This document shows, piece after piece, positions 24,970 through 34,037 of a stretch of 44,463 nt of DNA. Both the position numbers and the translations under genes were made by a program. This DNA is from Clostridia bacterium (GTDB lineage: Bacteria > Bacillota > Clostridia > TANB77 > UBA1234): contig JAEEYG010000051.1 of the NCBI GenBank assembly GCA_016291695.1, positions 1 to 44,463 of the forward strand, written 5' to 3'. Positions within the stretch are counted from its first letter, which is position 1; each line of letters starts with the position of its first letter. Below the pieces are notes generated by a model. The model was given only the letters and a program-made list of their open reading frames with translations. It had not been told where the DNA came from and did no database searches.

Positions 24970-25170
24970 GTGGGATTATTTGATTTGTTTTCTGTACCAA
25001 ACGGTTCTAAGAAGAAAACATACAGTATTTCTGCGCCTATTTCTTCACCTATAATTGGACAAGCTAGTACGTTTAAAACACTAGCTACATTTGATTTGGA
25101 TATGGATGCTCCAAGGTTTAATGGAGACATACCTAGAGCCGAGATTAAATCGTATGAAGACTTTAAATAA
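24970..25170 (+). CDS. Small hypothetical protein, 66 residues
   Basis: Not recognised. It has a GTG start after AGAGGAGATGAGG, its own promoter candidate and its own strong terminator, so it is very likely a real gene. The sequence opens MGLFDLFSVPNGSKKK, is rich in Ser, Pro and Ala in the middle (SAPISSPIIGQ) and acidic near the end. There is no membrane helix and no Cys. It could be a short regulatory or structural peptide; no function can be assigned. Confidence 0.7.
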   Translation: MGLFDLFSVPNGSKKKTYSISAPISSPIIGQASTFKTLATFDLDMDAPRFNGDIPRAEIKSYEDFK

Positions 25171-25183
25171 ATAGAAAAATATT

Positions 25184-25216
25184 GGGCAACCTTTTATAAA
25201 AGGTTGCCCATTTTTT
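25184..25216. terminator. Bidirectional terminator between the 24970 gene and mutS2
   Basis: Perfect stem GGGCAACCTTTT/AAAAGGTTGCCC, followed by ATTTTTTA on the plus strand and by AATATTTTTCT on the minus strand. It overlaps the mutS2 stop codon and serves both convergent genes. Confidence 0.92.
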
Positions 25217-27572
25217 ATTTTAATTCTACTACTGTTACACCAGTGTCGCCCTCTCCATAAACACCTAATCTATATGATTTGACATTTGCGTTTTTGCTTA
25301 AGTATTCATGGACGGCTTTTTTAAGAATACCAGAGCCTTTTCCATGTACTATTCGAACTATAGCCATATTAGATAAGTAAGCGTCATCCATGTATTTTTC
25401 AAGTGCTTCGATAGCTTCATCTCTTGTCATACCTATTAGGTTTATTTCTGGATTTATATCTTTTGCTTTTTTAAATGAATTTCCGGCTACTGGGGCTTTT
25501 TCTTTTTTCGCCTCTGTAGCTATTTTTTCTATTTTGGAAATATTAACATTTAGTTTAACTATTCCACTTTGAACTTGCAGGTTTCCGTCTTTATCAGGAA
25601 GTTTACATACGGTAGCATTCATGTCTAGATATGGAATATACACTTCCATGTTATTGTATATTTCTTCAGGACGTAGGGGGTTCTTTGGTAATATAGTTTC
25701 AGTTATTAAGTCCTTTTGTATTTCGTCTAAACTAGATTTTAATTTCCTTCTACTTTCTTCTATTTTTTTACTTGGATTCTTAGACTTCTTTGCGTTATTT
25801 AATTCTTTAATGATGTCACTAGCTTCTTCTTTTGCGTCTAGAAGCAAGTCTCTAGCCTGTTTTCTAGCCTTAGATAGAATCTCATCTTTTTGCTTTTCTA
25901 TAGAGAGTCTTTCCCTTTCAACTTTATCTTTAATGATTTGCGCATCTTCAAGCATTTTTATAGATTGCTCTTTATTTTCCTCGGCCTTAATTCTCTTTTG
26001 TTCCATATCTTGCAATACATCCTCAAATCGAATAGTATCATTTGTTAAAAACTCATTTGCTCTAGTTAAAATTGTTTCAGATAATCCTAGCTTTTTAGAT
26101 ATAGCAAAAGCATTGCTTTTACCAGGAACACCAATTAGAAGCTTGTAGGTTGGCTTTAATGTTTCAACATTAAACTCGCAAGAAGCGTTTTCCACGCCAG
26201 GCGTATTAATGGCATATGACTTTAATTCACTATAGTGTGTAGTCGAGATTGTTGTAATATTGTTCTCATGAAGGTGCTCTAAAATTGCCATAGCAATCGC
26301 AGCTCCTTCTATTGGATCTGTTCCAGAGCCTATTTCATCTATTAAGACTAAATCATTTTCTGTTGCTTCATTTAAAATCGATACAATGTTTGTAAGGTGT
26401 GCTGAGAACGTTGATAATGATTGCTCAATGCTTTGCTCATCGCCTATATCTGTGAATATGTTGTCAAATATTCTAATACTTGTACCACTAGAAGCAGGTA
26501 TGAAAAGACCGGATTGAGCCATCATAGTAAGTAATCCTACGGTCTTTAAAGTTACAGTTTTACCGCCTGTATTAGGACCGGTTACAATTAGACTATTAAA
26601 TGTGTCTCCAAACCAGATATCGATTGGTACGACTACTTCTTTATCAATTAATGGGTGTCTTGCTTTTTTGAAAAATGTCTTTTTATCATTAAACTCTGGC
26701 ATTATAGAGTCCGTATTAATTGCGTATTTTGCTTTTGCAAGAACAAAGTCTATTTGTCCAATAGTATTAATGGTACTTCTTAAATTATCTGTAAGAGGTT
26801 GCACTATTTGTGAAAGTAAAGATAGTATTCGTTGAATTTCAAGTTGCTCATTAAGCATTAATTCTTTTATTTCATTGTTTAACGTGAACACTGACGTTGG
26901 CTCAATAAAAAGAGTGCTTCCAGATGAAGACTGGTCATGAATAAGTCCTTGAACTTCGTTTTTATATTCTGCCTTTACAGGCAATACATATCTATCATCA
27001 CGGATAGTTATAATGTTTTCTTGTAAGTACCTTGCTTTTGAACGTAAGATACTAGATAGTTTCTCTTTAATCTTTGCTTCTACATCTTTTATAGATGTTC
27101 TGATTTTATATAGTTGCTGACTAGCCCTGTCATCTAATTCTTCTTCATTTTTTATACATCTTGAAATCTCTTCTTCAACATTTAGATTCTGATAAAGGTT
27201 ATAAAACAAATCATAGATAATTGGAAAGTCTTCTTCTGCAAATTGTGAATCAAGAAAAGAAGATTTAAGATGCCTTGAAACTTTTAGAATGTCTTGAACC
27301 TTTAATAGCTCATTAATCTGCAGTATTCCGCCTTTATCTAGTTTTTCTAGTTGATTAGAAATATCACTAATTTGACTTATTGGAATATTATGTTGCCTTA
27401 AGTAGTATGATGTAGCTTCTAGAGTTTCTTGCTGAAGTCTTTGTATAGTGGTTTTATCCGAAAGTGGAACTATGTTAAGTGATAATTCTTTTCCAATGTA
27501 TGTAACAGCGTAATTAGATAGCTCTTCCTTAATCTTATTAAATTCAAGTATACTTAATGCCTTGAGATTCAT
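25215..27572 (-). CDS. mutS2: MutS2 ATPase with atypical Smr domain
   Basis: MutS2 acts in suppression of recombination and, in Bacillus, in splitting collided ribosomes. Seen here: Walker A TGPNTGGKT at 331-339, Walker B LVLIDEIGSGTDP around 408-420, a long charged coiled coil (about 500-610) and the C-terminal Smr domain (about 709-785). In Smr the HGKGSG motif at 743-748 is normal, but the first motif, usually LDLRG, is INLIG at 710-714, so the acidic and basic residues linked to nuclease function are gone. The length of 785 residues is standard. The ribosome site AAGGAG lies 9 bases before the ATG. It is the only minus-strand gene besides ychF, and is divergent from the SPFH gene. Confidence 0.96.
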   Translation of the reverse strand: MNLKALSILEFNKIKEELSNYAVTYIGKELSLNIVPLSDKTTIQRLQQETLEATSYYLRQHNIPISQISDISNQLEKLDKGGILQINELLKVQDILKVSRHLKSSFLDSQFAEEDFPIIYDLFYNLYQNLNVEEEISRCIKNEEELDDRASQQLYKIRTSIKDVEAKIKEKLSSILRSKARYLQENIITIRDDRYVLPVKAEYKNEVQGLIHDQSSSGSTLFIEPTSVFTLNNEIKELMLNEQLEIQRILSLLSQIVQPLTDNLRSTINTIGQIDFVLAKAKYAINTDSIMPEFNDKKTFFKKARHPLIDKEVVVPIDIWFGDTFNSLIVTGPNTGGKTVTLKTVGLLTMMAQSGLFIPASSGTSIRIFDNIFTDIGDEQSIEQSLSTFSAHLTNIVSILNEATENDLVLIDEIGSGTDPIEGAAIAMAILEHLHENNITTISTTHYSELKSYAINTPGVENASCEFNVETLKPTYKLLIGVPGKSNAFAISKKLGLSETILTRANEFLTNDTIRFEDVLQDMEQKRIKAEENKEQSIKMLEDAQIIKDKVERERLSIEKQKDEILSKARKQARDLLLDAKEEASDIIKELNNAKKSKNPSKKIEESRRKLKSSLDEIQKDLITETILPKNPLRPEEIYNNMEVYIPYLDMNATVCKLPDKDGNLQVQSGIVKLNVNISKIEKIATEAKKEKAPVAGNSFKKAKDINPEINLIGMTRDEAIEALEKYMDDAYLSNMAIVRIVHGKGSGILKKAVHEYLSKNANVKSYRLGVYGEGDTGVTVVELK

Positions 27573-27656
27573 ATATGTTAGCTCCTTATGTTTTTTTATA
27601 ATTTTAGCACAAAATTAGCATAAAGGCTATATATGAGGGGATTATGTAAAAAAATC

Positions 27657-27685
27657 TTGTATACAAATTATAATAGTGATAAGAT
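27657..27685 (+). promoter_or_regulatory. Candidate promoter for the SPFH gene
   Basis: TTGTAT (27657-27662), a 17-base spacer and TAAGAT (27680-27685). The -35 lies in the 10-base palindrome TTGTATACAA (27657-27666), which could be an operator. Confidence 0.4.
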
Positions 27686-27757
27686 AATGATTAGAAAAAT
27701 GTGGGTTTATAGATTTATCCTAAAAATCTAAATTTGAATAATATGAGGTTGATTTAA

Positions 27758-28990
27758 ATGGGTTTAATTAAAGCCGCTGCATCAGCTATAAGTAGCACTT
27801 TTGGCGACCAATTCCTTACGGCCATCAAATGTGATGATATGGGTAATGACATACTAATGGTAAAACAAACTGATAAAAATGGTGCTCTTGCTAAAGGTTC
27901 AAGAATAATTGTTGCACCTGGTCAAGTTGCTGTTATTTATGATAGTGGTAGAATTCTAGACGCTACTGCTGAGCCAGGAACATATACTTTTGACCAAAGC
28001 ACTACTCCTTCATTCTTTGCTGGCCAATTTGGTGCAGTATTTAAGGAAATGTGGGAAAGATTTAAATTTGGTGGCGCAGTTGCAAAAGAGCAAGCAATAT
28101 TCTTCTTCAATGTAAAAGAAATTGTTGGAAACAAGTTTGGCACACCAAATCCTGTTCCATATAGAGACTGGGGACATCAACTTCTTAATGCTAGAACTGG
28201 CGGAATGTCACCAATGATGGTTGAGATTAAGTGCTATGGTACTTATACATTCCGTATTAATAACCCTGCTACATTTATGATGAATATTGCAGGAAATGCA
28301 GAAATTTACAAGAAAGACCAACTAGTTGAGCAAATGAGAAGTGAAGTAGTTGCTGCATTCCAAAATATTCTTAATTCATTAAGTGAGCCAGAACACAAAA
28401 TAGAAGCTCTTTCTCTTCCAAATAAGACTGATGAAATCAAAACTATCATGTCTCAAGAGAACTTTGATGGAGCAATTCAAAATAGAGGTGTTGGCCTTGT
28501 TTCTTTTGCTGTTGAGAGTGTAACACTTACAGACGAGTCAAAAGAACAAATCAGAAAATACGAGCTTGCTGGAGATCAATATCAACAACAAGGTACGCTT
28601 GTTGATGCTTATGCTAACGCGGTTCAAAATGCTGCAGCAAATGAAAGCGGAGCAATGAATGGCTTTGTTGGAATGGGTATGATGAACATGACATCAGGAA
28701 ACGTATTTGGAGCAGCTACAGCAAATGTTGCAAATAACGTTAATTATGCTCAACCAAATCCTCAAGCACAAGCACCTCAGCAACCACAAGCTGCACCTGT
28801 AGCACCTGCACCAAATCCAGATGAGTGGGTTTGCCCAGACTGCAACACTAAAAACAGCGGAAAGTTCTGCTTATCATGTGGAAGACCTAAGGAGCAACCT
28901 GCTAAAACAGTTAAATGTCCAAACTGTGCAAAAGAGTGGCCAGAAGGCACAAAATTCTGCGGAGAATGCGGAACAAAACTAGGTGAATAA
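27758..28990 (+). CDS. SPFH-domain protein with two C-terminal zinc ribbons (YdjI-like)
   Basis: The first 290 residues form an SPFH/virion-core-like domain (IIVAPGQVAVIYDSGRILDATAEPGTY is split here as APGQVAVIYDSG then AEPGTYTF), as in Bacillus YdjI, which works with PspA-family proteins at stressed membranes. A Gln/Pro/Ala linker follows, then two four-Cys ribbons: WVCPDCNTKNSGKFCLSCG and VKCPNCAKEWPEGTKFCGEC. There is no signal peptide or membrane helix, so the protein is cytosolic or membrane-peripheral. GAGG lies before the ATG. It is a single-gene unit ended by a strong terminator; no PspA is near. The exact role is unknown. Confidence 0.88.
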   Translation: MGLIKAAASAISSTFGDQFLTAIKCDDMGNDILMVKQTDKNGALAKGSRIIVAPGQVAVIYDSGRILDATAEPGTYTFDQSTTPSFFAGQFGAVFKEMWERFKFGGAVAKEQAIFFFNVKEIVGNKFGTPNPVPYRDWGHQLLNARTGGMSPMMVEIKCYGTYTFRINNPATFMMNIAGNAEIYKKDQLVEQMRSEVVAAFQNILNSLSEPEHKIEALSLPNKTDEIKTIMSQENFDGAIQNRGVGLVSFAVESVTLTDESKEQIRKYELAGDQYQQQGTLVDAYANAVQNAAANESGAMNGFVGMGMMNMTSGNVFGAATANVANNVNYAQPNPQAQAPQQPQAAPVAPAPNPDEWVCPDCNTKNSGKFCLSCGRPKEQPAKTVKCPNCAKEWPEGTKFCGECGTKLGE

Positions 28991-29005
28991 ATTATATGAT
29001 TATCT

Positions 29006-29041
29006 ATTAGTCCAGGTATTTTATACTTGGACTAATTTTTT
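29006..29041 (+). terminator. Rho-independent terminator after the SPFH gene
   Basis: A 13-bp stem (29006-29018 with 29024-29036, one G-U pair), a 5-base loop and a T run. Confidence 0.92.
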
Positions 29042-29142
29042 GTTAAGATTTGATTAAAAAAGCAAATTTACTAATATTGTGTGATAATATTTTTATGGGT
29101 TATTTTATGCATTTCAGAATATGAAAGGAATGATACATAATA

Positions 29143-32100
29143 ATGAAAAAATTGTTAGCACTTATAATTTCACTTCTAACTATTATTTGTTTAATTAGCG
29201 TATGTTTTGCTAGTGACTTTGAGTTTGATGTTGGAACTGGTCAAGGTGGTAATAGAACATATACAGGACCAACAGGCGATGGTAGTGGAAGAGTCTATGC
29301 TCAATGGAAATGGTCTAGAAACTATCCAACTGGTACTAGATATATCCTTGAATTGGGAGACGAGAATGAGACTACTCCTGTTGGAGCTAATGAGCATGAT
29401 TACTATATATATAATCTTATGGGGGAAAACTTCTTTCGAGTAGGTACAGCTACTAGTAGGATAAAAGTTAATATTACTTATCCAGAGGGAATTGAGACAG
29501 ATAATCAAAAGGCGGGTTTTTGGTTTAACCAATGGGCAAGGTATAATCCGCCAAAAGAATTTTCTAACCCAGAAAGTGATACAGGAAAATCATTACAACA
29601 AGAAAAAGTATTAATTTTGGCTAAAGTAATACAAGATGCTGCCGAGAAAAAAAATGATAGACAAGTTTTTAATCTAATGGACGAAATATATAATCGAACA
29701 TATACGGGAAATATTGCTCTAAAAGCTGAAATAGTTTTTAACATTACGCCAATTAATCAAAATAATGCAGAATGGCTTACATATAATGAAATAAGAGAGA
29801 GAGCATTTAAAGAGTCTAATAGAAATCAGTTTAACTGGATAAGAAGTGGTGGAATGTATAATGGTGAAGTTTTATCAACTACACAATATGGTGGAATTTC
29901 TCAATATGCAGATGGTTCTGGAGCTGCGATTGACTTAATTGCAACAAAGCTTTATGAAAAAGATAAAGAGTTTTCACTAAAGAATGGAAGAGTAAATTGT
30001 AGCTGTGACTTATTTACTTCTAAGGCAAATGCAAATTATTATATTAATGGCAACAATATTGAGGTAAAAGTAAACAATAATGATATTTTTAATCAGATTG
30101 TTAAAAGAATTGGTACTGCAGCATGGCCATCTAACTATAAAAACTCATACTTAGTAAATTATGCTGACCTTGTAATGGATACATATGCGCCAAATTTATG
30201 TTCAATTGAAATTGATGGTAAATATGTTTCTAATGGTCTAAATACTTCTGGATTAATGAATCTTGTATTAAATCCTACACAAACTGGAGATGCAAGATAT
30301 CAATTAGTATTTTATGCTTCAAGAAAAGTTAATGGACAGTACAAAACACAGAGTCATGTACTTGATGCTAGAAATATTTATGTTTCATCTTTAATTAGTG
30401 CTATGACGGATTCTCAAAAGAAAGCGTTTAAGACTGAGCATGGATTTCCAGAAACTGGTACGCCAAATAAACCATTTATCTTTGAAGGTTGGGACTATAT
30501 ATATAATGCACCAATTGATCCAGACATAATTCGAATTCCTTCTCAACCAACTGAAAACATAATTTATGTTAATTATTTTGAGGCTGAAAAAAATGGAGAT
30601 AATTATAGCAATATAACTCTAATTGATAGTGATGAACCTATTAAAATTGGAGAAGCTACATCGGGAGAAGTAGTAGCTAGAGAAAACGTTGGCTCATACA
30701 GTGGGTATGATAAATTAATAGGTAGTCAAACTATAGATGGCAATACAACTGATTTTGATGCTAATATTGGTGTCGATACATCAGAAGAAAAAGCAAACGT
30801 TGAGTTTGGTGAAAATGAACATGCTAAAACAGTTAATTATCTATATCTAAAAGAACCTATTGTTGGTAAAGTTTTAATTAATTATGTTTTGATACAGCGG
30901 AAATGACTATAAAACAATAGAGGGCTTTAGTTCAGAAATATCCGGTGAAATCAATAATGGTTTTCTTGATGTTCCAATTGGTAAAATTGATGATTCAGAA
31001 GTAGTTCAGAAATTAGGTTTTGATACCGAGTATTTAGGTTATGATATTACTGATGGTATTATAAACTACAATAACGAATCATATACTAATGAGTATAACT
31101 ATAGTAAAGAAGCTCCAATAGTTGTTCATCTTACAGAAAATGTAAATGTTAAAATGATAACTTTTGTATACTTTGCGAGTCACCATAGTGTAGAAGTATA
31201 TTATATGGATTATAGAACTAAGACTGAAATTAATCATGAGAAGTATTATAAAGACTATATAGTAGGTCCTGGTGCTGCATACACTGAAGATTGTATTACA
31301 ATTGAAGATTACAACTATGTATGTTACAAAGTAAATGGTGGAGAAGAAATTAAGTCACCTTCAGTTACTGGTAATGCAAATGGTGATGTTAAGATAGAAT
31401 TCTTCTATAAAAAGAAACCAAAAATAACAGGAGATTTACCTAATATTCCTGAGGATAAAATACAAATTCCAAGCACAGCAAAAAATAAGTATGGAAAAAT
31501 AATAGTTTTAGATGAACTGTTTAATGTTAATCTAACGGTTGAAAATGCTTCCTCAATGGAAGAAGGACTTACTGTTGATTTAGTCTTTCCATTTGATGTA
31601 TATAATAAAGATGGAGACCGTTATAGTTTTGTAAGTAAAGGAACCTTAATTAGTAAAGCATATAATTCTTTACCAGAAATCAATGGTTCCGATGAAATGA
31701 ATATTTCAATGGAGTTTAGATTGCCTTCTTGGATTTTAGAAAAACGATATGAAGGAGATAATAGTATTGTAGGAAAGATCATTGATACTAATAATGGTAA
31801 TTCTGTGATCAGTGAAACAACAATTTCAGTTGATGTTTTAGGTAAAGTATATGATTTTACAGTAACAAATCTAGAAGGAGATTCAAACTGGACAGGCTCA
31901 TTATTTGCAGGTGGAAATCAAGGAATGGAGTATAAAGCAGATTTGTTGCCAATAGGACAATATAGTGCAAAACCAAATGTTTCAGTAGATATAAATAAAC
32001 CTGGAAGTAAGATAGTAAAAACTGATAATAATTCAGTTCAAATGCAAACTACAACGTATCCATATGGTATTAAACTTGGAAGCGTATTTCTATTTAGCAT

Positions 32101-32972
32101 TAATACAAAGGGAAACAAGTCTGAATCTATAAGTATAGAACCTAAATTATTATACTTAAATTCTGATGGTAACCCAGTCGATGATGTTTCATATTCATAT
32201 TTGAAAGAAGCAAAGCAAGTTGACATTGGAAATAGTCATGAACTAGATAGATTTTTTACAACTATAAATAAAAATACAAGATTAATAGGAGAAACAATTC
32301 AAGAAGTAACTAAAGCGGTAGAGTATTCTAAAGGACAAGAGTATTTATCAGATAGAAGTAAAGATGGATATGCAAGTATTAAGAACTTCTACTTTAATTC
32401 AAACTTTAATCCTGTAGCGGAGGTGGAATTTGGAAGTTATACTGAAATAAAGATTCCAAGAAGTTTAAGACTTCCATATGTAAACTATGCAAAAGATATT
32501 ATCAAAGGTGAAGTGACAAGAATAGGAAAAGATGTAAACAAATATATGTATGGAAATCAATATCTAACTAATGCACGGAAATGTCGGAATGAATGAAAAT
32601 CAAATAATTAACTCACTTGGGCATTGGTATGCAGAATATAGATTGCCACGAACATTAGTTGTAAAAGATAAGAATGGCAATGAACTAAATAATGGCTATA
32701 TAGTAGTATTATTTAGTATACAAACTTTAGATAAAGATGGTGCATCATATTTGTACTATTATGCTAATAAGAATGCATCACAATGGGGAAAAGAAAATTC
32801 AAATGCAGGTGGACATGACAATATTACTATAACATTGCCAAAAACAATTAATGATTTAAAGAATAATGCAGGACCAAAGACAGCTCAAATAAGTATAAAT
32901 GAAGGATTCTATCCGGTTGCAATTTACGAAGTAGGTCAAAGACTAAATATGGAAGTTTCTGGAACTCACTAA
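29143..32972 (+). CDS. Very large secreted repeat protein, read through two +1 shifts at CGG
   Basis: Three frames join into one 1,275-residue protein: 29143-30897, 30899-32575 and 32577-32972. Each junction is an in-frame CGG followed by A, where skipping the C lets reading continue with GGA. It begins with a signal peptide (MKKLLALIISLLTIICLISV). Three MucBP-like repeats of about 105 residues start near 473, 576 and 684; the first has NGDNYSNI where the second has QGNDYKTI, so the first junction falls exactly on an aligned Gly. The rest is beta-rich with no recognised domain and no LPXTG anchor. The internal ATGs at 31154 and 32571 have no ribosome site. AAAGGA precedes the first ATG. The SLH protein gene follows after 18 bases and may tether it (inference). 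Function: probably a cell-surface or adhesion protein. Confidence 0.75.
30898..30901 (+). other. CGGA +1 frameshift site 2 (surface protein)
   Basis: The zero frame reads TTG ATA CAG CGG AAA TGA. Dropping the C gives CAG GGA AAT GAC TAT (QGNDY), which matches the parallel NGDNY in the preceding repeat unit. Context is CAG-CGGAAATG. Confidence 0.75.
32576..32579 (+). other. CGGA +1 frameshift site 3 (surface protein)
   Basis: The zero frame reads AAT GCA CGG AAA TGT and stops shortly after. Dropping the C gives GCA GGA AAT GTC GGA and 131 further residues. Context is GCA-CGGAAATG, the same eight bases as site 2. Confidence 0.72.
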
Positions 32973-32990
32973 TTCATAAAGGAGAAAACT

Positions 32991-33587
32991 ATGAAGAAAA
33001 CATTATTTATAATAGTTAGTATTTGCATATTAATTGTTAGTTCATATGTATTTGCTAGTTCATTTTCTGATACAGCTGGACATTGGGCAGAACAATATAT
33101 CGATGAATTAACAAATCAAAAAATCATTAATGGATATACTGATGGAACATATAAGCCAGATGGACCAATTAAAAGAGGGGAATTTTTAAAGTTAATAATG
33201 ATGGCCTCTAAACCAGATGTGAACTGGTCACTTAAGAATTACAAATATAATCATTGGTCAAGTATTTATAGTAATTATGCAGAAAATAAAAAAATTGTTC
33301 CTGTAGGATTTGCAGATGAAAATACTGCTGAAAAAGAAATAACTAGAATAGAAGTTGCAACTATTTTGGGAAAGTGTGACATTTATTTAAGAGAACATAA
33401 TCAAAGGGCTAAAAGTTTATCATTTACAGATACAAAAGAACTTGATAAAGAACAAAAAGTGCTATTAGAGCATTGTGTAGGGTCTGAATATATTAATGGT
33501 TTCCCAGATGGTACTTTTAAGCCAAATGATACTTTGACTCGTGCGCAGGTAGCTAAAATTTTGTATGTATTTTTAAATAATAAATAA
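32991..33587 (+). CDS. Secreted S-layer homology (SLH) protein
   Basis: A signal peptide (about residues 1-22, ending FAS) is followed by three SLH-type segments and nothing else: SFSDTAGHWAEQYIDEL with GYTDGTYKPDGPIKRGEF, a middle degenerate copy around HWSSIYSNYAENKKI, and GFPDGTFKPNDTLTRAQVAK at the end. SLH trios bind pyruvylated secondary cell-wall polymers, so this 198-residue protein is a bare wall-binding module. It lies 18 bases after the large surface gene with AAAGGAG before its ATG, so the two are likely co-transcribed and it may act as a wall anchor for the larger protein, which has none (inference). Confidence 0.9.
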   Translation: MKKTLFIIVSICILIVSSYVFASSFSDTAGHWAEQYIDELTNQKIINGYTDGTYKPDGPIKRGEFLKLIMMASKPDVNWSLKNYKYNHWSSIYSNYAENKKIVPVGFADENTAEKEITRIEVATILGKCDIYLREHNQRAKSLSFTDTKELDKEQKVLLEHCVGSEYINGFPDGTFKPNDTLTRAQVAKILYVFLNNK

Positions 33588-33937
33588 GAAACTTTCTGGG
33601 GAGACTCTTCGGAGGCTCCCCAGAGACACGTTATGTTCGCACAAAAGGATAGCAGGGGGCTATGTATAAAAATTATTGCGTTCGAATGCTTCAATTCGAA
33701 GAATGCCTAATAAAGAAGTCATACAAGCAATAAGAAAATTTTTCAGGAACCGGCGAAAACGCACCTAAAAAATTTTCTAATTGCTTGTAATTTTGTTCTT
33801 TATAAGTCATTCTATCTCATTTCCACGCTCACTTATAATTTTTATACATAGCCCCCTGCTACCCTTTGGTGCGAACATGTCGTGTCCCCGGAAGCCCCCG
33901 TTTCGGTCGCTGGCTGTCGTGTCCCCAGAAAGTCTTC
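33588..33937. repeat. 350-bp foldback (palindromic) element between the SLH gene and alaS
   Basis: The ends are perfect 12-bp inverted repeats (ACTTTCTGGGGA at 33591-33602, its inverse at 33922-33933). Inward, 33651-33676 and 33835-33860 match inversely over 26 bases without a mismatch, and 33722-33743 pairs with 33767-33790 around a 23-base centre. Almost the whole length can fold into one hairpin. A small stem with a TTCG tetraloop (33598-33621) sits in the left arm and may end SLH transcription, though no T run follows. The short reading frames on its two arms resemble one another only because the arms do. It looks like a non-autonomous mobile repeat; the 450-base gap holds no gene. Confidence 0.8.
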
Positions 33938-33945
33938 AAAACATA

Positions 33946-33974
33946 TTGAAAAACCAGACATTCTGTTGTAAAAT
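33946..33974 (+). promoter_or_regulatory. Promoter of alaS
   Basis: TTGAAA (33946-33951), a 17-base spacer and TAAAAT (33969-33974), each 5 of 6 consensus bases, just outside the foldback repeat and 64 bases before the ATG. Confidence 0.68.
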
Positions 33975-34037
33975 TCTACCTTGTGAAATAGGGTTTTATC
34001 GAAAGAATTATGTAAAGTATATAAAGGAGATTTTACT

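Noticed and set aside
25621-26148. 175-residue plus-strand frame inside mutS2
   Set aside because: Antisense shadow of the MutS2 coiled coil; no ribosome site or recognisable features.
8993-32579. Random sequencing or assembly indels as the cause of the three frame breaks
   Set aside because: None is in a homopolymer, all add C before GGA, and all create the otherwise absent codon CGG. A systematic error tied to this motif cannot be fully excluded without reads.
31154-32596. Separate gene starting at ATG 31154
   Set aside because: The same frame is open upstream to 30893 and continues the repeat pattern of the preceding fragment; no ribosome site lies before the ATG. Treated as the middle part of the large surface-protein gene.
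32571-32972. Separate 133-residue gene starting at ATG 32571
   Set aside because: No ribosome site, and it overlaps the preceding frame at the CGGA site; better explained as the last part of the surface protein.
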